This document shows positions 1-9,063 of a DNA stretch of 64,000 nucleotides, one piece after another. Source of the DNA: Nonomuraea sp. NEAU-A123. GTDB lineage: Bacteria; Actinomycetota; Actinomycetes; Streptosporangiales; Streptosporangiaceae. The notes under the pieces are model-generated. The model saw only the letters and a program-made list of their open reading frames with translations, did not search any database and was not told where the DNA came from. A program made the translations under genes and the position numbers. How positions within the stretch are numbered: position 1 is the stretch's first letter; each line of letters starts with the position of its first letter. The stretch covers positions 124,001-188,000 of the forward strand of contig NZ_JAHFZZ010000007.1 of NCBI RefSeq assembly GCF_018603905.1. Reading direction: 5' to 3'.

Positions 1-593
1 CCATGATGATCATCTCGATCGGCGTGGCGCTCTTCCTGCGCTACGTCTTCCTGATCCTGTTCGGCGGCCAGAACGAGTCGTTCGCCCAGTACACCGCGCA
101 GCCGGGCATCGAGATCGGCCCGATCTCCGCGGCGCCCAAGAACTTCGTCGCGATGGGCATCGAGCTGCTGGTCCTCATCATCGTCGGCTTCGCGCTGCTG
201 CGCACCCGCACCGGCAAGGCGGCCCGCGCGGTCGCCGACAACCCGGCGCTGGCCGCCTCCTCCGGCATCAACGTCGACCGGGTCATCCGCATCATCTGGA
301 CCACCGGCGGCGCCATCGCCGCGCTGGCCGGCATCATGCTCGGCCTGTCTCAAAACCTGAAATACACGATGGGCCAGGACATCCTGCTGCTCATCTTCGC
401 CGGTGTGACGCTCGGCGGGCTCGGCACGGCGTTCGGCGCCCTGGTGGGCTCTCTCGTGGTCGGCCTGTTCATCCAGGTCTCCACACTCTGGGTGCCGCCA
501 GAGCTCAAGAGCGTCGGCGCGCTGGCCGTACTCATCATCGTGCTCCTCTTCCGGCCACAGGGCATCCTGGGCCGCCGAGAGCGGATCGGCTGA
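1..593 (+). CDS. livH: Branched-chain amino acid ABC transporter permease LivH (5' truncated by window edge)
   Basis: Integral-membrane permease of the high-affinity Leu/Ile/Val (LIV) ABC importer. Only the C-terminal ~196 residues are in the window; the reading frame is open to the left edge, so the first ATG seen is not the real start. Several hydrophobic segments flank the cytoplasmic loop RTGKAARAVADNPALAASSG, which matches the conserved EAA-type loop of LivH permeases that contacts the ATPases. The protein ends with the typical FRPQGILG motif. It is followed 13 bp later by livM, the first of three closely packed downstream genes, consistent with one livHMGF operon. Confidence 0.93.
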   Translation, partial: MMIISIGVALFLRYVFLILFGGQNESFAQYTAQPGIEIGPISAAPKNFVAMGIELLVLIIVGFALLRTRTGKAARAVADNPALAASSGINVDRVIRIIWTTGGAIAALAGIMLGLSQNLKYTMGQDILLLIFAGVTLGGLGTAFGALVGSLVVGLFIQVSTLWVPPELKSVGALAVLIIVLLFRPQGILGRRERIG

Positions 594-606
594 CGGGGGG
601 AGTCAC

Positions 607-1593
607 ATGGACTGGATCACGATCATCAGCACCACCGTCAAGTCCGCCATCGGCGTCGAGACGGTGCTCTACGCACTCGCCGCGATCGGCATCAACATCC
701 ACTTCGGTTACACGGGCCTGCTCAACTTCGGGCAGGCGGCGTTCATGGGCGTCGCGGGCTACGGCCTGGCCGTCACGGTCACCGTCCTGGGCCTGCCCTT
801 CTGGGTCGGCATCGGGGTCGGCCTCGCCGCCGCGGTGCTCCTGGCCCTGCTCCTGGGCGCGCCGACGCTCCGTCTGCGGGCCGACTACCTGGCCATCGTC
901 ACCATCGCGGCGGCCGAGATCGTCCGGCTCGTCTTCCGTTCGGTGCAGTTCAGGGACGTCTTCGGCGGTTCCGACGGGCAGCGCGGCTTCTCCGACGGCT
1001 TCTACGCGCTCAACCCCTTCCCGGAGGGCGAGTACGGCATCGGCTGGTTCAGCTTCAACCACCGGCTGCTGTGGATCATGCTCGTCGGCTGGGTGCTGGT
1101 CGCCCTCTCGTGCGGCATCGTCTACCTGCTCATGCGCAGCCCGTGGGGCCGCGTGCTCAAGGCCATCCGCGAGGACGAGGACGCCGTGCGCAGCCTCGGC
1201 AAGAACGTCTTCTCCTACAAGATGCAGTCGCTCATCCTCGGCGGCGTCATCGGCAGCCTCGGCGGCTTCATCTACGGGCTGGCGTACGCCTCGGTGCAGC
1301 CTGACGTCTTCGGCACCGAGACCACCTTCTTCGCCTACACCATCGTGATCCTCGGCGGCGCGGCCCGCGTGCTCGGCCCCGTCGTCGGATCGATGATCTT
1401 CTGGGTGCTGCTGGTCCTGGTCAACGGTGTGCTCAGTGAAGCGGTTCAGGCGGGGTACATCCCGTTCATGACCTCCATCCAGGTCGGACCGGTCCGCTAC
1501 ATCCTGGTGGGTCTCGGGCTGATCCTGTTGCTCATCTTCCGGCCACAGGGCATCTTCGGTGACAAGAGGGAGATAGCTTTCGATGTCCGCTAA
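607..1593 (+). CDS. livM: Branched-chain amino acid ABC transporter permease LivM
   Basis: Second membrane permease of the LIV importer, 328 residues. The ATG is preceded by a GGGGGAG ribosome-binding site. Family hallmarks visible are the N-terminal GINIHFGYTGLLNFGQAAFM segment, the cytoplasmic loop SPWGRVLKAIREDEDAVRSLG (the coupling loop to the ATPases) and the terminal FRPQGIFG. It is predominantly hydrophobic with about eight to ten membrane spans. The 3' end overlaps the livG start by 11 bp, which points to translational coupling with the two ATPase genes. Confidence 0.95.
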   Translation: MDWITIISTTVKSAIGVETVLYALAAIGINIHFGYTGLLNFGQAAFMGVAGYGLAVTVTVLGLPFWVGIGVGLAAAVLLALLLGAPTLRLRADYLAIVTIAAAEIVRLVFRSVQFRDVFGGSDGQRGFSDGFYALNPFPEGEYGIGWFSFNHRLLWIMLVGWVLVALSCGIVYLLMRSPWGRVLKAIREDEDAVRSLGKNVFSYKMQSLILGGVIGSLGGFIYGLAYASVQPDVFGTETTFFAYTIVILGGAARVLGPVVGSMIFWVLLVLVNGVLSEAVQAGYIPFMTSIQVGPVRYILVGLGLILLLIFRPQGIFGDKREIAFDVR

Positions 1594-2548
1594 AACGTCG
1601 TCCGCTGAAACGTCCGCTGAAACCACAATGTCCGACCGCAAGGCCGCCGCTCTTGCGGCCTTCAAGGACCTGGCCCGCGACCCTGGTGTGCCCAAGCCCG
1701 ATCCGATCCTCGTGGTCGACGGCGTCACGCGCCGATTCGGCGGCCTGACCGCCGTCGAGGTGGCGCACGTCGAGATCCAGCGCGGCTCCATCACCGCGCT
1801 GATCGGCCCCAACGGCGCCGGCAAGACCACGTTCTTCAACCAGCTCACCGGTTTCGACACCGCTGACGCCGGCAAGTGGACGTTCAACGGCCAGAGCATG
1901 AGCGGCGTGCCCGCCCACCGGGTGGCCCGCGCCGGCATGGTCCGTACCTTCCAGCTCACCAAGGCGCTGTCCAGGCTGACGGTGCTGGAGAACATGCGGC
2001 TCGGCGCGCAGCAGCAGCGCGGCGAGAACTTCTGGCGGGCGCTCGTGCCCAGCGCCTGGCGCGCCCAGGAGGACGCGATCACCGAGCAGGCCGAGGAGCT
2101 GCTGGCCAGGTTCAAGCTCGACGCCAAGCGCGAGGACTTCGCCGGCTCGTTGTCCGGCGGCCAGCGCAAGCTGCTGGAGATGGCCCGCGCGCTCATGGTC
2201 AAGCCCGAGCTGGTCATGCTCGACGAGCCGATGGCGGGCGTCAACCCGGCGCTCACCCAGTCCCTGCTCGGCCACGTCAAGGACCTGCGCGATCAGGGCA
2301 TGACCGTGCTGTTCGTCGAGCACGACATGGACATGGTCCGCGACATCAGCGACTGGGTGATCGTCATGGCCCAGGGCGCCATCATCGCCGAGGGACCACC
2401 GGACACGATCATGTCCGACGCCCGCGTCATCGACGCCTACCTGGGTGCCCACCACGACGCGCCGCTGTCGGAGAGCGAGCTCGAAGAGCAACTGCACCAG
2501 GCGGAGGCGGCGCTGGAGGCCGAGATCGAAGAGGAGACGCAGAAGTGA
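1583..2548 (+). CDS. livG: LIV transporter ATP-binding protein LivG
   Basis: Cytoplasmic ABC ATPase powering LivHM, 321 residues. Walker A GPNGAGKTT is at about residues 75-83, the signature LSGGQ at 190-194, Walker B VMLDEP at 211-216, and the H-loop FVEHDMDMV follows. It is longer than the usual ~255 residues: there is an N-terminal Ser/Thr/Glu-rich extension of about 40 residues, encoded in part by a short tandem repeat (TCCGCTGAAAC), and an acidic C-terminal tail. An internal ATG at 1628 is an alternative start that would remove most of the odd head. The stop codon overlaps the GTG of livF (GTGA). Confidence 0.93.
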   Translation: MSAKTSSAETSAETTMSDRKAAALAAFKDLARDPGVPKPDPILVVDGVTRRFGGLTAVEVAHVEIQRGSITALIGPNGAGKTTFFNQLTGFDTADAGKWTFNGQSMSGVPAHRVARAGMVRTFQLTKALSRLTVLENMRLGAQQQRGENFWRALVPSAWRAQEDAITEQAEELLARFKLDAKREDFAGSLSGGQRKLLEMARALMVKPELVMLDEPMAGVNPALTQSLLGHVKDLRDQGMTVLFVEHDMDMVRDISDWVIVMAQGAIIAEGPPDTIMSDARVIDAYLGAHHDAPLSESELEEQLHQAEAALEAEIEEETQK

Positions 2549-3354
2549 ACGCCGTCCCCAAGTCCGAGCCCGGCTCCGCGCCCGAGTCGAAGGCGGCGAT
2601 CACCGACCGCGCCGCCCACCTGGCGGGCGCCGAGAACGCCGTGCTGCGGTGCGACGAGCTCATCGCCGGCTACCTGCCGGGCGTCAACATCCTCAACGGC
2701 TCCGACCTCTATGTCGGCGAGGGTGAGCTGATCGGCATCATCGGCCCCAACGGCGCCGGTAAGTCGACGCTGCTCAAGGCCATGTTCGGGCTGGTCAACA
2801 TCCGCAGCGGCACGGTGGTGCTGAAGGGTGAGGACATCACGAACATGAAGGCGCACTCGCTGGTCTCCCGCGGGGTCGGCTACGTCCCGCAGACCAACAA
2901 CGTCTTCCCCAGCCTCACCATCGAGGAGAACCTTGAGATGGGCGCCTTCCAGGTGCCCGGCAAGTTCAAGGAGCGCTTTGAGTTCGTCGCCGAGCTGTTC
3001 CCGGCGCTCAAGGAGCGGCGCAAGCAGCGGGCCGGCTCGCTGTCGGGCGGCGAGCGGCAGATGGTGGCGATGGCCAGGGCGCTCATGACCGAGCCGTCCG
3101 TGCTGCTGCTGGACGAGCCGTCGGCGGGCCTGTCGCCCATGCTGCAGGACCTGGTGTTCATCCAGGCCCAGCAGATCAACAAGGCGGGCGTCACCGTCAT
3201 CATGGTCGAGCAGAACGCCAGGCGCTGCCTGCAGATCTGCCACCGCGGCTACGTCCTCGACCAGGGCCGCAACGCCTACACCGGCACCGGCCGCCAGTTG
3301 GCCAACGACCCCAAGGTGATCGAGCTCTATCTCGGGACCCTGGCGAAGGCCTAG
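2545..3354 (+). CDS. livF: LIV transporter ATP-binding protein LivF
   Basis: Second ABC ATPase of the LIV importer, 269 residues from the GTG that overlaps the livG stop by 4 bp. Walker A GPNGAGKS lies near residues 67-74. The signature is LSGGERQ and Walker B is LLLLDEPSAGLSP, followed by MVEQNARR, the LivF-type H-region with Gln before Asn. The ABC domain starts at about residue 35, after a poorly conserved head. It is the last gene of the operon: a strong intrinsic terminator begins 9 bp after the stop. Confidence 0.94.
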   Translation: MNAVPKSEPGSAPESKAAITDRAAHLAGAENAVLRCDELIAGYLPGVNILNGSDLYVGEGELIGIIGPNGAGKSTLLKAMFGLVNIRSGTVVLKGEDITNMKAHSLVSRGVGYVPQTNNVFPSLTIEENLEMGAFQVPGKFKERFEFVAELFPALKERRKQRAGSLSGGERQMVAMARALMTEPSVLLLDEPSAGLSPMLQDLVFIQAQQINKAGVTVIMVEQNARRCLQICHRGYVLDQGRNAYTGTGRQLANDPKVIELYLGTLAKA

Positions 3355-3363
3355 AAAGATTCC

Positions 3364-3404
3364 AGAACGGCGAAGGGGCTCCCCAGGAGCCCCTTCGCCG
3401 TTCT
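3364..3404 (+). terminator. Rho-independent terminator of the liv operon
   Basis: A perfect 19-bp stem (arm AGAACGGCGAAGGGGCTCC) with a 3-nt loop is followed by TTT. It starts 9 bp after the livF stop and ends just before the next ATG at 3408, so it should insulate the liv operon from the small lipoprotein gene. Confidence 0.93.
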
Positions 3405-3407
3405 TTA

Positions 3408-3815
3408 ATGAGCGCTGTGAGACGTCTTGCGACAATTGCGCTCCTGCTGCCCATCCTCGTCGGCTGTCAGCACACCGCCGCCTCGGCCGGTAGGTACAGC
3501 ACCGGCGGAGACCCCACGGACGACCCCTGCGCGCGCGTGGTCTCCGCGATCGGATACGCGGGCCTCATGCTGAAACCGAGGGGGCAGGAGGACAGCCAGA
3601 ACTTCGAGGACGCGGTGCTCGGCCGCCTCGCGGAGGTGCGCGGCATCACACTCCAGTTCGGCGAACGCCTGCCCCAGTCGCTGGGTACGGCCGTGCACAC
3701 GGTCGAGTCCACCACCGCGGGCCTGTCCAGGGCCGATGTCCCGCGCGAGCGCCAGGTGGCGCTGCTGAAGAAGTACCGGGTCGCCGCGGACGAGATCACG
3801 GCGGGCTGCACATAA
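3408..3815 (+). CDS. Small lipoprotein of unknown function
   Basis: 135-residue protein with an N-terminal signal peptide ending in the lipobox LVGC (Cys20), so it should be lipidated and anchored outside the membrane. The mature part is soluble, with only two further Cys, and has no family motif I recognise. It begins only 4 bp after the liv terminator and has no obvious Shine-Dalgarno of its own. It faces the first livK gene tail to tail, with a shared hairpin between them. Function unknown; the position suggests, but does not prove, a link to the binding-protein cluster. Confidence 0.75.
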   Translation: MSAVRRLATIALLLPILVGCQHTAASAGRYSTGGDPTDDPCARVVSAIGYAGLMLKPRGQEDSQNFEDAVLGRLAEVRGITLQFGERLPQSLGTAVHTVESTTAGLSRADVPRERQVALLKKYRVAADEITAGCT

Positions 3816-3820
3816 GCCGA

Positions 3821-3848
3821 AGGGCCCGATCCAGTGGACCGGGCCCCT
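3821..3848. terminator. Bidirectional terminator between convergent genes
   Basis: Inverted repeat with arms GGGCCCGATCCA and TGGACCGGGCCC (one mismatch) between the stop at 3815 (+) and the stop at 3874 (-). It is symmetrical enough to serve both genes. There is no long T-run, which is usual in high-GC actinobacteria. Confidence 0.7.
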
Positions 3849-3873
3849 CAGATGTGTCTGTATGTCTTACGGA

Positions 3874-5166
3874 CTAGCCGGCGATGTTGCCGGTGCGGTA
3901 CTCGAGCGCCTTCGTCGGGTACTTGTTGTCCGCGCCGTATTCGTAGATGCCGATGGTGGCCACAGCCGGGTCACCGGCGTCGTTGAACTCGACCGGACCG
4001 CTCACGCCGTCGTAGTCGATGTCCTTGCCGGCCTTGAGCAGGTCGGCGCACGACTTGAAGTTGTTGCACTTCTCGCCGCCCTTGCTGACCTCGGCCAGCT
4101 TGGCGCCGATGTCCACGCCCGCGTCGCTCTTGGCCGCCTCGGCGGCCAGGGCGATCAGGTTCATGGCGTCGTAGGACTCAGGCGCGTAGCTGAAGTCCTC
4201 CAGCTTGGGGTTGACCGCCGTGAGCTTGCCCTTGAAGTCCTCAGGAGCGGCGGCACCGGGGATGGTGCCCTTGACGCCCTTCAGAGTGCCCTTGGGCATC
4301 TTGACGTAGTTGGTGTTGGAGGTGTTGCCGTCGACCATGTACCACTTGTGCTTGGTGGCCGGCAGACCCTGCTTGATCAGCTCCTGGATGACCTTGGCGG
4401 TCTCTTCGAAGCCGATCAGGACGATGGCCTTCGGGTTCTTCGCCTTGATCTTCGCGACGTCGGCGGAGAAGTCGGCGGCCTTCGGGTCGTAGTCCACCCG
4501 CTCGACGACCTCGGCGCCACCGTCGGTGACGGTCTTGGCCACCTGGTCGGCCAGACCGGTGCCGTAGGAGTCCTGCATGGCCAGGATGCCGACCGTGTCA
4601 CTGCCGTCGGCGATGATCAGGTCGCCCAGCACGCGGCCCTGCAGCTTGTCCGGCGGAGCCGTACGGAAGTAGAGGCCGTTGTCCTTGATCGTGGTGAACT
4701 TGTCGGAGGTGTTGGCCGGCGAGAAGTGGACCACACCTGCGCCGGTGATCTTGTCGATCACAGACTCCGACACGGACGAGGACGCGGCGCCGATGATGGC
4801 GTCGGCCTTCTGTGCGAGCAGCTTGTCCACCGACTGCGAGGCGATGTTGGTGGTGGTGTCACCAGAGTCGGTGTCATATTTGGTGACCGGCTTGCCAAGC
4901 ACGCCGCCGGCTTCGTTGATTTCCTTGATAGCGGCGTCAACACCGGCAAACTCGGGCGGGCCGAGGAAGGCAAGCGAACCGGTCTGCGGCAGCAGCGTGC
5001 CGACGGTCAAAGTGCCGTCGCCCTTCGCTGCCGGAGCCGCACTTGATGGCGCAGCCGAAGAGGAGGCTGGCGCAGCGGTGTCGCCGCCACCACCGCAGGC
5101 TGTCAGGGCCAGGCTCGTGGCAGCCACGACAGCCAGCACCCGTCCTGCGGGAGCAATGCGGATCAT
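3874..5166 (-). CDS. livK: LivK-type branched-chain amino acid binding lipoprotein, paralog 1
   Basis: Extracytoplasmic substrate-binding protein of the LIV importer (Peripla_BP_6 type I fold), 430 residues. A signal peptide ends in lipobox LTAC with Cys24, followed by a Gly/Ala/Ser-rich tether. The mature domain starts with DGTLTVGTLLPQTGSLAFLG and contains the ligand-pocket ASSSVSESVIDKI region typical of the family. It is one of three tandem paralogs (also at 6218 and 7625), all opposite in direction to livHMGF, so binding proteins and membrane complex are separately transcribed. The exact ligand of each copy cannot be told from sequence. Confidence 0.93.
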   Translation of the reverse strand: MIRIAPAGRVLAVVAATSLALTACGGGGDTAAPASSSAAPSSAAPAAKGDGTLTVGTLLPQTGSLAFLGPPEFAGVDAAIKEINEAGGVLGKPVTKYDTDSGDTTTNIASQSVDKLLAQKADAIIGAASSSVSESVIDKITGAGVVHFSPANTSDKFTTIKDNGLYFRTAPPDKLQGRVLGDLIIADGSDTVGILAMQDSYGTGLADQVAKTVTDGGAEVVERVDYDPKAADFSADVAKIKAKNPKAIVLIGFEETAKVIQELIKQGLPATKHKWYMVDGNTSNTNYVKMPKGTLKGVKGTIPGAAAPEDFKGKLTAVNPKLEDFSYAPESYDAMNLIALAAEAAKSDAGVDIGAKLAEVSKGGEKCNNFKSCADLLKAGKDIDYDGVSGPVEFNDAGDPAVATIGIYEYGADNKYPTKALEYRTGNIAG

Positions 5167-5340
5167 GGAGTGTCTCCTTCATCTCCAGGCCGGGTCAGGT
5201 CAGCACCGCCGACGTTCCCGAACGAATGACGGAAAGCTACAGAACAAAAGGCCAGTTCAACAGACGCCACGAAGAACTGTCGGCACTTGGATGCGGAGTC
5301 GTAATCACTCCTCAACTTACGGGGGACGGAGGATCACGCC

Positions 5341-5346
5341 TAATGT
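5341..5346 (+). promoter_or_regulatory. -10 element TAATGT, likely leaderless transcript
   Basis: TAATGT lies 7 nt before the GTG at 5354, so transcription would start at or next to the start codon. The same geometry recurs at eight other genes in this window. No convincing -35 was found. Confidence 0.45.
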
Positions 5347-5353
5347 TCAACGA

Positions 5354-6214
5354 GTGAAGCGCATTGCGGCCTTCCTGCTCGTGGCGGTTCTCCCAACTGG
5401 CCTTCTAACGGCCTGTGGCGCCTCTGAGGCGCCCGCCGCGCCTCCCCCCGACCCTCCTGCGGGTGTGTCCGTCTCGTTGGCCCAGTGGCGCTCAGACGAG
5501 CCCGTGCACGCCATCGAGGTGGCGGTGCGCAACACGACCGACACACCGGTCTACTTTTCCGACGTTCAACTGGTCACGCCGTCCTTCAAGACGCTCCCGC
5601 CCAAGCGGGCCGACGCGCTGCTCAAGCGGACCCCGCGCACCGACCTCCAGATCCCCTACGGCGCGGCCAACTGCTCGCCCCAGGGCCTGCCGACGCTGCG
5701 GCCGGCCACGGTCGTGGCCCACCTCCGCACCGGGTCCGAGCCGCTGCGCAGGGTGGTCTTCAAGGTGCCGCACCCGGACCCGCTGCTGACCAGGCTGCTG
5801 CGCGACGAGTGCTCCGCGTTCCTGATCAAGGAGGCGGCCGACATCGAGTTCGGCGCCGACTGGACACAGGTCGGCAAGGTGATGCGCGGCAGCCTCGTCC
5901 TGACCCGCCACGGCACCGGCGTGGTGGCCGTTCAGGACGTGGGCGGCACCACCCACTACATCGCCACCCCGGTCAAGAAGAGCAAGCCGCTGGCGACCCT
6001 GGACGCCGGGGCGCAGCGGGCCGAAGTGGCGCTCGAGCTCACCCCCGGCCGCTGCGACCCGCACGCGTTCGCCGAGGGCAAGAAGGCGTTCTTGTTCCCG
6101 GTGCGGGCCACCATCGACGGCGGCGAGGAGCGCGTGGTCATCGTCGTGCCCCCCAAGCCGCTGCAGGAGCGGCTGACCGCCTACGCGCTCAAGACGTGCG
6201 GTCTGGGCGGCTGA
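5354..6214 (+). CDS. Lipoprotein of unknown function between livK paralogs
   Basis: 286 residues from the GTG at 5354, chosen because it gives a clean signal peptide with lipobox LTAC (Cys21); the frame is open far upstream but without a signal sequence. The mature region, SVSLAQWRSDEPVHAIEVAV onward, looks like a beta-rich domain with three conserved-looking Cys, two close to the ends. No enzyme motif is visible and I do not recognise the family. The gene sits between two livK paralogs in the opposite orientation. Its stop is 3 bp from the convergent livK2 stop. Confidence 0.78.
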   Translation: MKRIAAFLLVAVLPTGLLTACGASEAPAAPPPDPPAGVSVSLAQWRSDEPVHAIEVAVRNTTDTPVYFSDVQLVTPSFKTLPPKRADALLKRTPRTDLQIPYGAANCSPQGLPTLRPATVVAHLRTGSEPLRRVVFKVPHPDPLLTRLLRDECSAFLIKEAADIEFGADWTQVGKVMRGSLVLTRHGTGVVAVQDVGGTTHYIATPVKKSKPLATLDAGAQRAEVALELTPGRCDPHAFAEGKKAFLFPVRATIDGGEERVVIVVPPKPLQERLTAYALKTCGLGG

Positions 6215-6217
6215 GCC

Positions 6218-7498
6218 TCAGCCCTCGATCTTGCCGGTGCGGTACTCCAGCGCCTTCGAGGCGTTGTACTTGTTGTCCTCGCCGTACTGGTAGATGCCGA
6301 TCGTGGCGACCGACGGGTCACCGGCGGCGTTGAACTCGACCGGACCGCTCACGCCGTCGTAGTCGATGTTCTTTCCGGCCTTGAGCAGCGCGACGCAGGA
6401 CTTGAAGCTCTTGCACTTCTCCCCGCCCTCGCTCACATCGGGCAGCTTGGCCGCGATCGCCCGGCCGCTGTCGTCCTTGGCCGCCTCGGCGGCCAGCGCG
6501 ATCAGGATCACCGCGTCGTACGACTCGGCGGCGTAGGTGAAGTTGGTCAGCTTCGGATTGATCGCCAGCAGCCTCTTGCGGAAGTCCTCGGGCGCCGCGG
6601 CACCGGGAATGGTGCCCTTGACGCCGTTCAACGTGCCCTTGGGCATCCTGAGGTAGTTGCTGTTCGACATGTTGCCGTCGACCATGTACCACTTGACCTT
6701 GTCGCTCGTGAGCCCCTGCTTGACCAGCTCGGCGACGACCTTGGCGCCCTCCTCGAAGCCGATCAGCACGATCGCCTTCGGGTTCGCCGCCTTGATCTTG
6801 GCCACGTCGGCGGAGAACTCAGCCGCCTTCGGGTCATAGTCCACCCGCGCCACCACCGAGGCGCCGGCCTCCTCCGCGGTCTTGGTGACCTGATCGGCCA
6901 GGCCCGAGCCGTAGGAGTCCTGCATGGCCAGGATGCCGATCGTGTCGTTGCCGTCGGCGACGATCAGATCACCGAGCACCCGGCCCTGCAGCTTGTCCGG
7001 CGGAGCAGTACGGAAGTAGAGGCCGTTGTCCTTGATCGTGGTGAACTTGTCGGAGGTGTTGGCCGGCGAGAACTGGACCACCCCGGCACCCGTGATCTTG
7101 TCGATCACCGACTCCGACACCGAGGACGACGCCGCGCCGATGATGGCGTCGGCCTTCTGCGCGAGCAGCTTGTCCACCGACTGGGAGGCGATGTTCGTCG
7201 TCGTGTCACCCGAGTCCGTATCGATCTTCTTCACCGGCTTGCCGAGCACCCCGCCGGCGTCGTTGATCTCCTTCACCGCCAGGTCGACCCCGGCGAAGTC
7301 GGGCGGCCCGAGGAAGGCCAGCGACCCCGTCTGCGGCAGCAGCGTGCCGATGGTCAGCGTGCCGTCACCCTTGGCGGCCGGCGCGGTCGGCACGGCCGAC
7401 GTGGTCCCCTTGGCCCCCGTGCCACCGCCGCCACCGCAAGCCGCCGTCAAGGCCAGGCTCGAGGCAGCCGCCATCGCCAGCAGGCGTGTGCGCATCAT
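6218..7498 (-). CDS. livK: LivK-type branched-chain amino acid binding lipoprotein, paralog 2
   Basis: 426-residue lipoprotein of the same fold as the gene at 3874, with the lipidated Cys21 after LTAA. The mature start GDGTLTIGTLLPQTGSLAFL and the pocket region are almost identical to paralog 1. Divergence is concentrated in the C-terminal half (for example SDKVKWYMVDGNMSNSNYL) and in the tether. Long stretches at DNA level are the same as in paralog 1, such as the region around 7018-7073 versus 4672-4728, which suggests recent duplication or gene conversion. It probably shares the LivHMGF membrane complex. Confidence 0.93.
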   Translation of the reverse strand: MMRTRLLAMAAASSLALTAACGGGGGTGAKGTTSAVPTAPAAKGDGTLTIGTLLPQTGSLAFLGPPDFAGVDLAVKEINDAGGVLGKPVKKIDTDSGDTTTNIASQSVDKLLAQKADAIIGAASSSVSESVIDKITGAGVVQFSPANTSDKFTTIKDNGLYFRTAPPDKLQGRVLGDLIVADGNDTIGILAMQDSYGSGLADQVTKTAEEAGASVVARVDYDPKAAEFSADVAKIKAANPKAIVLIGFEEGAKVVAELVKQGLTSDKVKWYMVDGNMSNSNYLRMPKGTLNGVKGTIPGAAAPEDFRKRLLAINPKLTNFTYAAESYDAVILIALAAEAAKDDSGRAIAAKLPDVSEGGEKCKSFKSCVALLKAGKNIDYDGVSGPVEFNAAGDPSVATIGIYQYGEDNKYNASKALEYRTGKIEG

Positions 7499-7574
7499 GA
7501 CACTCCCCCTTACCAGGGAGGAGATGTGGAATTCCTACAAACCTTTTCTACCCATTTGTAATGTCCCAATCGCC

Positions 7575-7606
7575 GACGGCCCCCGATCCTAGGATCGGGG
7601 GCCGTC
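7575..7606 (-). terminator. Perfect palindromic terminator after livK paralog 3
   Basis: A 32-bp perfect palindrome (arm GACGGCCCCCGATCCT and its complement) lies 18 bp downstream of the stop of the minus-strand gene at 7625. It separates paralog 3 from paralog 2, so they are probably not one operon. Confidence 0.85.
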
Positions 7607-7624
7607 ACTGCGGGAGCGTCACCG

Positions 7625-8914
7625 TCACCCAGAGATGTCACCCTTGCGATATTCGAGCGCCTTGGCGGCGTTGTACTTGTTGTCGGCGCCGTACTGGTAG
7701 ACGCCGATCGTCGCGACCGACGGGTCACCGGCGTCGTTGAAGTCGACCGGGCCGCTCACGCCGTCGTAGTCGATGTCCTTGCCGGCCTTGAGCAGCGCGA
7801 CGCAGGACTTGAAGTCCTTGCACTTCTGGCCGCCCTTGCTGACGTCCACGAGCTTGGCCCCGATCGCCGTGCCCGCGTCATCCTTGGCCGCCTCGGCCGC
7901 GAGCGCGATCAGGATCGCCGCGTCGTACGACTCCGCGGCGTAGGTGTAGTTGGTCAGTTTCGGGTTGACGGCCAGGAGCCGCTTCTGGAACGCCTCGGGC
8001 GCCGCCGCTCCGGGGATGGTGCCCTTGACACCCTTCAGCGTGCCCTTGGGCATCCTCAGGTAGTTGGTGTTCGACATGTTGCCGTCGACCATGTACCACT
8101 TGTACTTGTCCGTCGTCAGGCCCTGCTTGACAAGCTCCGCCACGACCTTGGCGGTCTCCTCGAAGCCGATGAGCACGATGCCCTTGGGGTTCGCCGCCTT
8201 GATCTTGGCCACGTCGGCGGAGAACTCCGCGGCCTTCGGGTCGTAGTCCACGCGCTCGACCACCTTGGCGCCCCCCGCCTCGGCGGTCCGCGTGACCTGG
8301 TCGGCCAGACCGGTGCCGTAGGAGTCCTGCATGGCCAGGATGCCGACCGTGTCGTCGCCGTCGGCGACGATCAGGTCACCCAGGACCCGCCCCTGTAGCT
8401 TGTCCGGCGGAGCAGTACGGAAGTAGAGCCCGTCGTCCTTGATCGTGGTGAACTTGTCGGAGGTGTTGGCCGGCGAGAACTGCACGACGCCCGCCCGCGT
8501 GATCTTGTCGATGATCGACTCCGACACCGAGCTCGACGCGGCGCCGATAATGGCGTCGGCCTTCTGCGCGAGCAGCTTGTCCACCGACTGCGAGGCGATG
8601 TTCGTGGTGGTGTCGCCCGAGTCGGTATGGATCTTGACCACCTGCTTGCCCAGCACCCCTCCGGCGTCGTTGATCTCCTTGACGGCCAGGTCGACGCCGG
8701 CGTACTCGGGCGGGCCGAGATAGGCCAGCGAGCCCGTCTGCGGCAGCACCGAGCCGATGGTCAGCGTGCCGTCACCCTTGGCGGTCTGCCCTGTGGGCTG
8801 AACGGTGGCCGTCCCCGCGGAGGTCGGCGCGGAGGTGGTGCCCCCGCTGGAACAGGCCGCCAGCGCCAGGCCCGCCGCGGTGGCGGCGGCCAGCGCCCGG
8901 GAAATGCGGATCAT
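7625..8914 (-). CDS. livK: LivK-type branched-chain amino acid binding lipoprotein, paralog 3
   Basis: 429-residue binding lipoprotein with lipobox LAAC (Cys21) and the same type I periplasmic-binding fold. Differences from the other copies include SVLPQTGSLAYLGPPEYAG at the mature N-terminus, IHTDSGDTTTN instead of the KIDTDSG/KYDTDSG of the others, and DDGLYFRTAPP. This keeps the family pocket residues but could shift ligand preference. It is most similar to paralog 2. It has its own upstream region (8915-9063) and its own terminator. Confidence 0.93.
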   Translation of the reverse strand: MIRISRALAAATAAGLALAACSSGGTTSAPTSAGTATVQPTGQTAKGDGTLTIGSVLPQTGSLAYLGPPEYAGVDLAVKEINDAGGVLGKQVVKIHTDSGDTTTNIASQSVDKLLAQKADAIIGAASSSVSESIIDKITRAGVVQFSPANTSDKFTTIKDDGLYFRTAPPDKLQGRVLGDLIVADGDDTVGILAMQDSYGTGLADQVTRTAEAGGAKVVERVDYDPKAAEFSADVAKIKAANPKGIVLIGFEETAKVVAELVKQGLTTDKYKWYMVDGNMSNTNYLRMPKGTLKGVKGTIPGAAAPEAFQKRLLAVNPKLTNYTYAAESYDAAILIALAAEAAKDDAGTAIGAKLVDVSKGGQKCKDFKSCVALLKAGKDIDYDGVSGPVDFNDAGDPSVATIGVYQYGADNKYNAAKALEYRKGDISG

Positions 8915-9063
8915 CGAAGCGTCTCCGTCCAGATGAGCGGATCTTCTGTCCGCCCATCAGCATGCGACCGGGACGCCTCGGGCGAAGGAGACCGAGGCCG
9001 GTTGGATGCCCACTCGTAATCGCGCCACAACCCACGGGGGCGAATCCGGTGATATGTCGCCCC

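Noticed and set aside
4679..5353. N-terminal extension of the lipoprotein at 5354
   Set aside because: The frame is open but antisense to livK and lacks a signal peptide; the lipobox protein starts at GTG 5354.
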